A stretch of 13,000 nt of DNA, from assembly GCA_015486705.1 (NCBI GenBank), contig WFRG01000141.1, forward strand, positions 1-13,000. Reading direction: 5' to 3'. Of this stretch, positions 6,618 through 13,000 are shown one piece after another; positions within the stretch are counted from its first letter, which is position 1, and every line of letters begins with the position of its first letter. The position numbers and the translations under genes were made by a program. The stretch is from Hippea sp. (GTDB lineage: Bacteria; Campylobacterota_A; Desulfurellia; Desulfurellales; Hippeaceae). The notes beneath the pieces are model-generated. The model was not told the origin of the DNA. It did no database searches and worked only from the letters and a program-made list of their open reading frames with translations.

Positions 6618-8836
6618 TGCAACTTTCAAAACGTGTAAAAGATAAAATAATAGAATTTGATTTACCTCGAGTTTTCCATTTTAAACATAAAGATGATGTT
6701 ATTATAGACATTGAGGAGACAGAAGAATTAAAGGGCAACCTACTTTTGTTTTCTTTAGATAAAAGTGATGCGTTTGCCATCTTGGAATCTCACATGGACG
6801 AGATAGACTGGTTTGTCTTTGTGGACGACAAATTTAATGTTCAGGTATTGGGTGAGCCAGAAAAAGAGCAAAGTTTAGAAGGCATTTTTGATGAGTTGTA
6901 CAAAAAGAGGAGTTTTGAAAAAAGAGAAGAACAAGTAAAAATGGCAAAGCTAATTTTTCGAGCCTTTGAGGAATCTAAAAATGCTATTGTAGAAGCACCA
7001 ACAGGCACTGGTAAAAGCCTTGCGTATCTTGTCCCTTCTGTTTTATTTTCTAAAAAACACAACAAAAGGGTAGTTGTGTCCACAAACACGAAAAACTTGC
7101 AGCAGCAGTTGTTAAAGAAAGACTTACCGATTTTGGAATCTTTGGTTAAATTCAAAGCTGCTATAGCTTTTGGTAGAAATAATTATATATGCAAAAGGAA
7201 AGCTGAGAATGTTATTTCAAGGGGAGATGCTTTTCTTTTTGAGTCTGACATCTATTCTGAAATAAAAGAATTTCTTCTTTCTACGAACACAGGGCTAAAA
7301 TCTGAGTTTTTTGCAAGGGAAAATGGATTAGATGAATCTGTTTGGAGTCTTTTTGAAAGCGACAGTTTGTCTTGTGCACATAAGAGATGTCCTTACTATA
7401 AAGGCCAGTGTTTCTTCTACAAAGCAAGAAAGCAACTGGATTTAGCCCAGTTAATCATAGCCAATCATCACCTTGTTTTGTCACATTCTGTGATGGAGAA
7501 TGCAGATATTTTGCCGGAGTTTGACTGTTTGGTGGTAGATGAGGCTCACAATGTGGAGAAGAATGCTACGAGTTATTACACGAACACGGTGACAACAACG
7601 GATATTATCAAACTGTTAGATATGCTTTTTATTTCCAAGAAGGGCAAAGAGCGGGGATTGCTTGCCACATACGATGAACCAGATTTAAAGAGAAAGATTG
7701 TTGATACAAAAAGCAATTTTGAGGTCATATTTGATGAGTTAATGGAGCTGATCAAAGAGAGCGAAACAGTAATAAACAGCAGAAATTTAGATAGATTCTT
7801 GGATACATTTGATGAAATAATTGGCCTTCTAAATGATGTGCAGATTCCGCTAAAAAAATTTATATCCGGTTTGGAAGAGACCGAAGCTATAGACTTTAAG
7901 GCTATTTACTCAAAGTTAGAGGCTATTCTAAACTTAATTAGCTCTTTTAAAGAGGCTGATAGTTATAGTCAGGTTTATTGGATAAGAAAGTTTAAGAGGT
8001 CTATTCATTTCAATATCACGCCTGTGGATGTAAGGGAAGCCTTAAAACACTACATCTTTGAAAATATAGACTCGGTTGTGTTCACTTCTGCCACATTGAG
8101 TGTTAACGGAAATTTTGACTTTTTTAAGAGGTCTCTTGGCATTGATGATGCGCTCGAGTTTTCGGCAAAGGGTAACTTTGACTATAAAAAAAATAGCAGG
8201 CTGTTTCTTGTATCTGACATGCCAACACCAGATGATAGTAGGTTTGCAAAAAATGTGTCGGATGTTTTGTTTTCTATCTCTAAGCCACTTAAGAGCTCTA
8301 ACAGGGGAGTATTAGTTCTTTTTACCTCTTACAAGTCTCTAAATGAGGTCTATGAGCTTTCTTATGAGAAATTGGATAGAATTGGTTTTAATGTGTTAAA
8401 GCAGGGAATGTTTGATAATTTTGAACTGCTGCGTAAGTTTAAAAAAGGCAAAACCTTTCTATTTGCTACAAGTAGCTTCTGGGAAGGTGTGGATGTTAAA
8501 GGAGATGAGTTATCGATCGTTGTAGTAGTTAAACTTCCGTTTGAGGTTCCAACAACGGCGGTTGAGAAGGTTAGATATGAATTGATGAAAAGCGAGGGTG
8601 TAAATCCATTTCTTGAATATTCCCTTCCAAAAGCCGTTCTTAGGTTAAAACAGGGTTTAGGGAGGCTGTTGAGGCAAAAGACGGATAGGGGTGTTATGGT
8701 GATTTTGGATAGCAGGATAGTTACAAAAGCCTACGGAAAGGTATTTTTAAAATCATTGGACTATATGAAACAAGAAAGGGTTTCTAAGAATGAAGTTGAA
8801 AAGTGCGTTTCTGATTTTTTTAGTTATTCTCATTAG
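6617..8836 (+). CDS. DinG/XPD-type superfamily 2 DNA helicase with Fe-S cysteines
   Basis: Predicted ATP-dependent 5'-3' DNA helicase of the Rad3/XPD/DinG family, 739 residues. Walker A APTGTGKS is at 127-134 and DEAH at 308-311. SATL is motif III at 491-494, ATSSFWEGVDV (motif V region) spans 617-627, and QGLGRLLRQKTDRG with the motif VI arginines spans 679-692. Four cysteines (C192, C253, C258, C265) lie between Walker A and DEAH, as in the 4Fe-4S domain of XPD and DinG. About 100 residues precede the helicase core; they match neither an exonuclease domain nor anything I recognise. Family members resolve R-loops, D-loops or G-quadruplexes; the role here is inferred. The start overlaps the purF stop by one base (TAATG) and the 3' end overlaps the next gene by 47 bases. 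Confidence 0.9.
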   Translation: MQLSKRVKDKIIEFDLPRVFHFKHKDDVIIDIEETEELKGNLLLFSLDKSDAFAILESHMDEIDWFVFVDDKFNVQVLGEPEKEQSLEGIFDELYKKRSFEKREEQVKMAKLIFRAFEESKNAIVEAPTGTGKSLAYLVPSVLFSKKHNKRVVVSTNTKNLQQQLLKKDLPILESLVKFKAAIAFGRNNYICKRKAENVISRGDAFLFESDIYSEIKEFLLSTNTGLKSEFFARENGLDESVWSLFESDSLSCAHKRCPYYKGQCFFYKARKQLDLAQLIIANHHLVLSHSVMENADILPEFDCLVVDEAHNVEKNATSYYTNTVTTTDIIKLLDMLFISKKGKERGLLATYDEPDLKRKIVDTKSNFEVIFDELMELIKESETVINSRNLDRFLDTFDEIIGLLNDVQIPLKKFISGLEETEAIDFKAIYSKLEAILNLISSFKEADSYSQVYWIRKFKRSIHFNITPVDVREALKHYIFENIDSVVFTSATLSVNGNFDFFKRSLGIDDALEFSAKGNFDYKKNSRLFLVSDMPTPDDSRFAKNVSDVLFSISKPLKSSNRGVLVLFTSYKSLNEVYELSYEKLDRIGFNVLKQGMFDNFELLRKFKKGKTFLFATSSFWEGVDVKGDELSIVVVVKLPFEVPTTAVEKVRYELMKSEGVNPFLEYSLPKAVLRLKQGLGRLLRQKTDRGVMVILDSRIVTKAYGKVFLKSLDYMKQERVSKNEVEKCVSDFFSYSH

Positions 8837-9275
8837 TAGCTCTTGCACGACGTTTAAGCCCCTTAAAAGTAAAAATGTTTCTTTAGTTGGCATATTCGAT
8901 GCAAATTATAAAGGCAGTAAGTTTAATGGTTTTTTTAGTGTATCGGGCGGAAATTTGAGACTGGACATTGTTAACAGCTTTGGATTTTCAGTTTATGGCA
9001 TATATGTTAAAGGTGAAAAGGTCTTTTTGAAAGATTATCAAACGGGCAAGGTGTATTACCATTTAAAAGTTAATGGAAATGATTTAGACAAGTACAAACC
9101 TATAATAAATTACGTTGCAATGGATTTCTTAAAGCTTTGTAGAACGCGGGACAAAAGGGTGATTATTTTAAGATGCAAAAGAGTGAAAAGTTATTACGTG
9201 CCAAAAGATTTCATATTGAAATCATCTGTGGATAGACTGAGAATACAATTGAGAAATTTGAAGGTTAAAGAATAG
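8790..9275 (+). CDS. Small predicted lipoprotein, possibly LolB-like
   Basis: 161 residues with a lipoprotein-type signal: KLK, a hydrophobic stretch (6-15), then SSSC with C19 as the probable lipidated residue. Serine at -3 is a poor fit to the usual L/V/I, so lipidation is likely but not certain. The mature part is rich in alternating hydrophobic residues. GFFSVSGGNLRLDIVNSFGFSVYGIYVKGEKVFLKDYQTGKVYYHL (split here as GFFSVSGG, then LRLDIVNSFGFSVYG, then VFLKDYQTGKVYY) resembles the half-barrel of LolB and related outer-membrane lipoprotein families. That assignment is inference from pattern, not a match I can verify. AAGGG at 8776-8780 lies 9 bases before the ATG, which sits inside the helicase gene. 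It could help insert lipoproteins or LPS into the outer membrane, or be an unrelated envelope protein. Confidence 0.75.
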   Translation: MKLKSAFLIFLVILISSSCTTFKPLKSKNVSLVGIFDANYKGSKFNGFFSVSGGNLRLDIVNSFGFSVYGIYVKGEKVFLKDYQTGKVYYHLKVNGNDLDKYKPIINYVAMDFLKLCRTRDKRVIILRCKRVKSYYVPKDFILKSSVDRLRIQLRNLKVKE

Positions 9276-9277
9276 TT

Positions 9278-9532
9278 ATGAGTATTCTTGTGGTTGCAGT
9301 GTTGGTATTTGTTATTAACTTACCTTGCGGCTTCTTTAGAGTACAAAGCTCTAAGCTTTCTAAATCATGGTTTTTATGGGTACACTTGCCAATTCCATTT
9401 GTTATCGCCATAAGAATTTTGAGCTGTTTAGGGTTTAAGTTGTATACTTTTCCTATAGTTATCTCTGCTTATTTTTTGGGGCAGTTTACAGGTGGATTGA
9501 TATATAAAATGTTAAAACCGCAGAAGAGATGA
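9278..9532 (+). CDS. 84-residue membrane protein of unknown function
   Basis: Not recognised as a characterised family. Three hydrophobic segments are visible: residues 2-20 (VVAVLVFVINLPCGFF), 32-51 (LWVHLPIPFVIAIRILSCLG) and 55-78 (YTFPIVISAYFLGQFTGGLI). Positively charged ends surround SSKLSKS and KMLKPQKR. The motifs INLPCG, HLPIPF and GQFTGG have the look of a conserved family rather than random hydrophobic sequence. The start is 2 bases after the lipoprotein stop, and the last four bases (ATGA) overlap the ClC gene. That tight placement supports it being a real, translated gene. The ribosome site is weak (AAGG at 9261-9264). It may belong functionally with the lipoprotein or the anion channel, but nothing in the sequence settles this. 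Confidence 0.75.
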   Translation: MSILVVAVLVFVINLPCGFFRVQSSKLSKSWFLWVHLPIPFVIAIRILSCLGFKLYTFPIVISAYFLGQFTGGLIYKMLKPQKR

Positions 9533-11211
9533 GGAGCTTTGTAAAACTGTTTGTAATACCAGCCATCATAGGCGTGATAGGCGGATTTTCTGCCATTTTA
9601 ATGAGGGAGTTAATTAAATATTCATCCTTCGGCGCTTTGCAATTTGATGTTTTTGGGAATAAAAGCAACTTTTACATAATTGTAGTGCCTATATTATTCC
9701 TTTTCTCGGCTTTTGTAATCAAAAAATTTATGGAAGATGCCACGAATCCAACGATAGATTCTGTAGCTCGCTCTATTATCTTAAGGAAAGGCAGGTTGAA
9801 TTACAAAAAAGGCATAGCAAGTGTTATTCTGACTGCTATAAACATAGGATTTGGCGTTCCTGTGGGTAGAGAAGGTCCGATAGCAAAACTTGGAGGTTCT
9901 TTGACCTCGTTCACGTTGGATCATATCAAAATAGAGGGTTCAAATATACCTTTGCTTGTTAGCTGCGGTGTTTCTTCGGCTTTAGCAGCTACATTTAATG
10001 CGCCCATTGCTGCTATCATTTTTGGTTTGGAGATAATTTTGGGGCGTTTGAGCTTTGATGTTATTATTCCTCTATCTATAGCATCAGCTGTTGGAACAAT
10101 CATTTCTCGCTATTTTTTAGGGAACTATCCAGCTTTTTATCTACCAAAATTATCTTACACGTATATGCTGATTGCATTTATTCCGATTTTTAGCTTCCTT
10201 TTTGCTTTGTTTGTCTATTCTTTTGAAACGGTCTATAATTTTGTCGCATCCTTATATAAAAAATTCAATTTAAGTATCTATACAAAGGCACTTATAGGTG
10301 GTTTTGTTGTTGGCTTACTTCTCTATTTTTATCCAGATGCCGCCTCTTTGGGTTATGATAAGGTGGGGCAACTTTTTAGCGGTAAATTTAGCTACGAAAA
10401 CGCTATTGTTTTAAGCATAGTTAAGCTTATAGCTTTAGCTATAACATTTGCAAGTGGCATGTTTGGCGGTGTTTTTGCACCTTCTATTTTTGGGGGAGCA
10501 TTTTTTGGTTTTGCCATTGGGGGATTTTTTCACCAGTTTATACCAGCTATAGACCCACTTTCTGTGGCTTTAATTGGCACAGCAGCAGCGACAGCAAGTA
10601 TATCATCTGCTCCTTTTAGGTCTACTTTAATTGTTGTTGAACTTGCGCAAAACTATCACATGATTGTACCTTTAATAATTGGTTCTGTGATGACCATGTA
10701 TTTTTCCCATCTGCTTGAGGAAAAGATGCATTTTAGTAGGTCTGTGATGCAGAAAGGTTTCGACATAACAAATATAAATTACGCTGAACAGTTGAAAAAT
10801 CTTAAAATTGTCAATTTTATAGACACAACCTTAATAACCCTCAAAAAAGGAGATTTTGTGAAGGATATAATATTTGATTTAATGAAAAGTTCGTCAAGTT
10901 ACTTTGCTGTTTTAGACGATTCTAAACTTGTTGGCGTTTTGTCTTTTAGGGATATTAGATTGCTTGGAGAATTCAAAAACCCTAATATCAAGGTGGAAGA
11001 TGTTATGACTCAAAATCCGAGTTTTCTAACCATAAATTCGAGAGGTTTAGATGTATTTGAATTTATATCGCGTATAGATGTTGATTTTATTCCTGTTGTG
11101 ATAAGTGAGGATACGCTTAAGTATGTTGGAATGCTGGATGTGAACGGCTTCTTAAAATATGCCTCTTTTTTGTATTTTAAAGAAAATTTAGTCAATAATA
11201 ACTCAAAATAA
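9529..11211 (+). CDS. ClC-family chloride channel/transporter with C-terminal CBS pair
   Basis: 560 residues. Residues 1-410 form a ClC membrane domain and about 420-550 a pair of CBS domains (DVMTQNP at 491-497 is a typical CBS start), which usually sense adenine nucleotides. GREGP (113-117) carries the gating glutamate E115. FNAPIAAIIFGLE (156-168) and GMFGGVFAPS (310-319) are the other ClC signatures. The first selectivity-filter motif, GSGIP in E. coli ClC-ec1, aligns with ATNPT (71-75) and is essentially lost. The proton-coupling Glu203 of ClC-ec1 aligns with I169, and Tyr445 with F402. An E followed by a hydrophobic residue at 168-169 is the pattern of eukaryotic ClC channels, so a passive anion channel is plausible. 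The alignment is by eye. The ATG overlaps the previous stop (ATGA). The gene ends 7 bases from the convergent second ClC gene. Confidence 0.92.
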   Translation: MRSFVKLFVIPAIIGVIGGFSAILMRELIKYSSFGALQFDVFGNKSNFYIIVVPILFLFSAFVIKKFMEDATNPTIDSVARSIILRKGRLNYKKGIASVILTAINIGFGVPVGREGPIAKLGGSLTSFTLDHIKIEGSNIPLLVSCGVSSALAATFNAPIAAIIFGLEIILGRLSFDVIIPLSIASAVGTIISRYFLGNYPAFYLPKLSYTYMLIAFIPIFSFLFALFVYSFETVYNFVASLYKKFNLSIYTKALIGGFVVGLLLYFYPDAASLGYDKVGQLFSGKFSYENAIVLSIVKLIALAITFASGMFGGVFAPSIFGGAFFGFAIGGFFHQFIPAIDPLSVALIGTAAATASISSAPFRSTLIVVELAQNYHMIVPLIIGSVMTMYFSHLLEEKMHFSRSVMQKGFDITNINYAEQLKNLKIVNFIDTTLITLKKGDFVKDIIFDLMKSSSSYFAVLDDSKLVGVLSFRDIRLLGEFKNPNIKVEDVMTQNPSFLTINSRGLDVFEFISRIDVDFIPVVISEDTLKYVGMLDVNGFLKYASFLYFKENLVNNNSK

Positions 11212-11218
11212 AGAAAAA
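11212..11218 (+). other. Convergent 7-base intergenic gap without visible terminator
   Basis: The seven bases AGAAAAA are all that separates the stop codons of the two ClC genes. I see no GC-rich inverted repeat with a T-run here or in the flanking gene ends on either strand. Confidence 0.7.
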
Positions 11219-12949
11219 TTATAAAGAAGATGAAATTTTCCCTGCATGTTCCAACTGTTTTAGGTGTTGTTCCCTTAATTTTGAAAATGTTTCCGAAACG
11301 TATTTCAAATGGTCTTTAATTAGCTTTATAGATGAAGGAGGTCCGTAGATTAAGATTTCATCTCCTTCCTCTAATGCATTAACCTCCAATGGATGTAGCC
11401 ATTCTCCTTTTTTGAAAATATAGATGATTCTAGCACCTTTATAGAACAATTCATCTCCAACATTTTTAGCTTCCATTCTTTTGGTAAGTGTTCCAAAAAA
11501 TAACATATTGCCATTACTCAATTTTATCGGAACTCCAGATTCTAACAGCCCTAATATCTTTTTATCGTTGATTTCTACTGGCGATATTGGGATAGATTTG
11601 GCGTGGCAAGCAATAATATTTTTAAGGGTCTCTATTTGATGAACAGGAGAATACGATTTGTTAGGCACTTGGGCTTCGTAAAGACTTTTATATTTTAAAC
11701 TTAACCTTTTTGTTAATTCAACCTGTAGAACGTAGGCTAAGATTACTGAAAGTGCTGCAGGAGCTAAAAGTGTGTATCCTCCTGTCATTTCCAAGACCAT
11801 TATCAGTGTTGCAATTGGAGCTCTTGCTGCAGCACCAAATACAGACGCCATTCCAATTATGGAATAAATAGCTGGATTATGGTGAAACAGCTCTGCTATA
11901 GTTCCACCAACCATTGCTCCTACAAATAGTGATGGAGCAAACACACCTCCAGAACCGCCACTTGAAACTGTCAGTGTGAACGCGAGCATTTTGCCTATAA
12001 TTAGCATAGCCATCAAATCTAAAGCTATTTTTCCATCTATCACATCTTGAATCCAACCGTAGCCGCCTCCTAACACTTGGGGCAGAAAAATGGCTATTAC
12101 GCCAACGCCTAGAGCGCCTATGGCAGGTTTAAAATGAGGAGGAATATTTATTTTGTGAAACAGATCTCGCGTATAGTAAAAAATATTTGGTAGTACTACA
12201 CCTACTATCCCGCTTAAAATTCCGAGTAAAATGAGGTGAGTATACCCTGTTAAAGTTGTTACTTCTAAATTTGGCACAGTTTTAAATATTGGATGCCAAC
12301 CAAGAGTAAAGCCTGTTGCTATGTAAGCAACAATAGAGCCTAAGAGGGTATAAATTAGGGCGTTTGACTCAAATTCCATGCCACTGTAAAGAACTGAAAC
12401 AGCGAAAATTGAGGTTCCGATTGGCGCTCTAAATATAGCAGACAACCCGCTTGCCATGCCGATTAAAACGAACAGCCTTCGCTCTTCCAAAGTGGCATGT
12501 CTAAAGTTTGCATAGATTGAGCCTACGCCTGAGCTAAACAGAGCCGTTGGGCCTTCCCTTCCTGCTGAGCCACCAGTTCCTATAGTTATAGCAGAGGCAA
12601 TGATTTTAAGTGGTGTTACTATAGGCCTTATGTATCCACCTGTTCTGTGGAAAGCCCTAACAGCCGTGTCGGTTCCGTGTCCTTCTGCCTCTGGAGCAAA
12701 TGTGTAAACCAAAAAGCCGGAAATTAGGCCACCGATAACCAAAACAACAATTATCAATAACGGGTGTAAAGGATTATGTAGCGTGCTTGGTTGTTTTAAA
12801 ATGTCAAGCACATCCGGAGGAGTATAACCGGCAACTAATTGAAGGGAGTATTTCCCAACCAATTTTAGAAGATAGACAAATATTTGAGCACTTGCCGCCC
12901 CTATTAGACCTATTATTATTGTGTCAATTATTAAGCGTGTCTTTTTCAC
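11219..12949 (-). CDS. ClC-family channel/transporter with TrkA-C-like C-terminal domain
   Basis: From the GTG at 12949 the product has 576 residues; the frame stays open to the right edge, so a longer N-terminus is possible. Residues 1-430 are a ClC membrane domain. GHGTD (90-94) stands where ClC-ec1 has GSGIP, GREGP (130-134) holds the gating glutamate E132, GGSGGVFAPS is at 331-340, and Y424 aligns with Tyr445. The two adjacent glutamates of ClC-ec1 helix F-H (202/203) align with S and V in IFAVSVL, so the usual proton-coupling residue is missing. Residues about 455-550 resemble a TrkA-C (RCK_C) ligand-binding domain ending GDEILIYGPP. GTG was chosen because KKTRLIIDT is a normal cytoplasmic start before the first membrane helix. 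The preceding residues do not look like family sequence, and no clear ribosome site is seen. Confidence 0.9.
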   Translation of the reverse strand: MKKTRLIIDTIIIGLIGAASAQIFVYLLKLVGKYSLQLVAGYTPPDVLDILKQPSTLHNPLHPLLIIVVLVIGGLISGFLVYTFAPEAEGHGTDTAVRAFHRTGGYIRPIVTPLKIIASAITIGTGGSAGREGPTALFSSGVGSIYANFRHATLEERRLFVLIGMASGLSAIFRAPIGTSIFAVSVLYSGMEFESNALIYTLLGSIVAYIATGFTLGWHPIFKTVPNLEVTTLTGYTHLILLGILSGIVGVVLPNIFYYTRDLFHKINIPPHFKPAIGALGVGVIAIFLPQVLGGGYGWIQDVIDGKIALDLMAMLIIGKMLAFTLTVSSGGSGGVFAPSLFVGAMVGGTIAELFHHNPAIYSIIGMASVFGAAARAPIATLIMVLEMTGGYTLLAPAALSVILAYVLQVELTKRLSLKYKSLYEAQVPNKSYSPVHQIETLKNIIACHAKSIPISPVEINDKKILGLLESGVPIKLSNGNMLFFGTLTKRMEAKNVGDELFYKGARIIYIFKKGEWLHPLEVNALEEGDEILIYGPPSSIKLIKDHLKYVSETFSKLREQHLKQLEHAGKISSSL

Positions 12950-12956
12950 TAATATG

Positions 12957-12984
12957 ATTTTAAGCTTAATGAAATTTAAGTCAA
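12957..12984 (-). promoter_or_regulatory. Candidate sigma-70-type promoter for the minus-strand ClC gene
   Basis: On the minus strand, TTGACT (12979-12984) and TAAAAT (12957-12962) are separated by 16 bases, each one base off consensus. A start about 7 bases downstream would fall near 12950, at the proposed GTG itself, implying a leaderless or nearly leaderless message. In AT-rich DNA such boxes also occur by chance. Confidence 0.35.
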
Positions 12985-13000
12985 TAGGAAAGACTAACAA

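Noticed and set aside
12950..13000. TTG at the right edge as start of the minus-strand ClC gene
   Set aside because: The 17 extra residues do not resemble the family N-terminus and overlap the candidate promoter; the GTG at 12949 is more natural, though the edge prevents certainty.
1..13000. Defence system, toxin-antitoxin, CRISPR, prophage or insertion sequence
   Set aside because: Every substantial frame is assigned to housekeeping, transport or small envelope genes. I saw no direct repeat arrays, transposase motifs or terminal inverted repeats. The DinG-type helicase alone, between purF and a lipoprotein, does not indicate a defence island.

Overview
The window is AT-rich bacterial DNA that is almost entirely coding. 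Ten plus-strand genes run head to tail from the left edge to 11211. The last gene faces a single minus-strand gene (11219-12949), and the two stop codons are 7 bases apart. I see no rRNA, tRNA, CRISPR array, insertion sequence or phage gene, and no non-coding stretch over about 50 bases. Strong GGAGG-type ribosome sites, Fe-S proteins and a lysA-dapF-dapA-dapB order suggest an anaerobic or microaerophilic bacterium. Candidates are Desulfurellales (Hippea/Desulfurella), Deferribacterota or deltaproteobacterial lineages. This placement is inference from gene order and composition and is not firm.

Layout: (1) 1-1493, the 3' part of a fused LutB-LutA-like iron-sulfur protein of organic-acid (probably lactate) oxidation. 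(2) 1494-5276, four lysine/diaminopimelate genes, lysA, dapF, dapA and dapB. (3) 5277-6617, purF, the first committed step of purine synthesis, of the Fe-S-ligand type but without a propeptide. (4) 6617-8836, a DinG/XPD-type Fe-S helicase. (5) 8790-9532, a small lipoprotein (possibly LolB-like) and an 84-residue membrane protein. (6) 9529-11211, a ClC-family anion channel/transporter with CBS domains. (7) 11219-12949 on the minus strand, a second ClC protein of a different subfamily with a TrkA-C-like tail.

On the plus strand neighbouring genes overlap (ATGA, TAATG, or a 47-base overlap) or are separated by 0-19 bases. This looks like one long transcription unit with heavy translational coupling, whose promoter lies left of the window. 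The dap genes supply meso-diaminopimelate for peptidoglycan and lysine for protein. DapA and DapB make tetrahydrodipicolinate and DapF and LysA perform the last two steps. The intermediate steps to LL-diaminopimelate must be encoded elsewhere. The other genes share transcription rather than an obvious pathway.

I found no clear undescribed multi-gene system. The points most worth a second look are the two divergent ClC proteins meeting tail to tail (both with altered selectivity-filter and proton-coupling positions), the LutB-LutA fusion at the head of a lysine operon, and the uncharacterised lipoprotein/small membrane protein pair.
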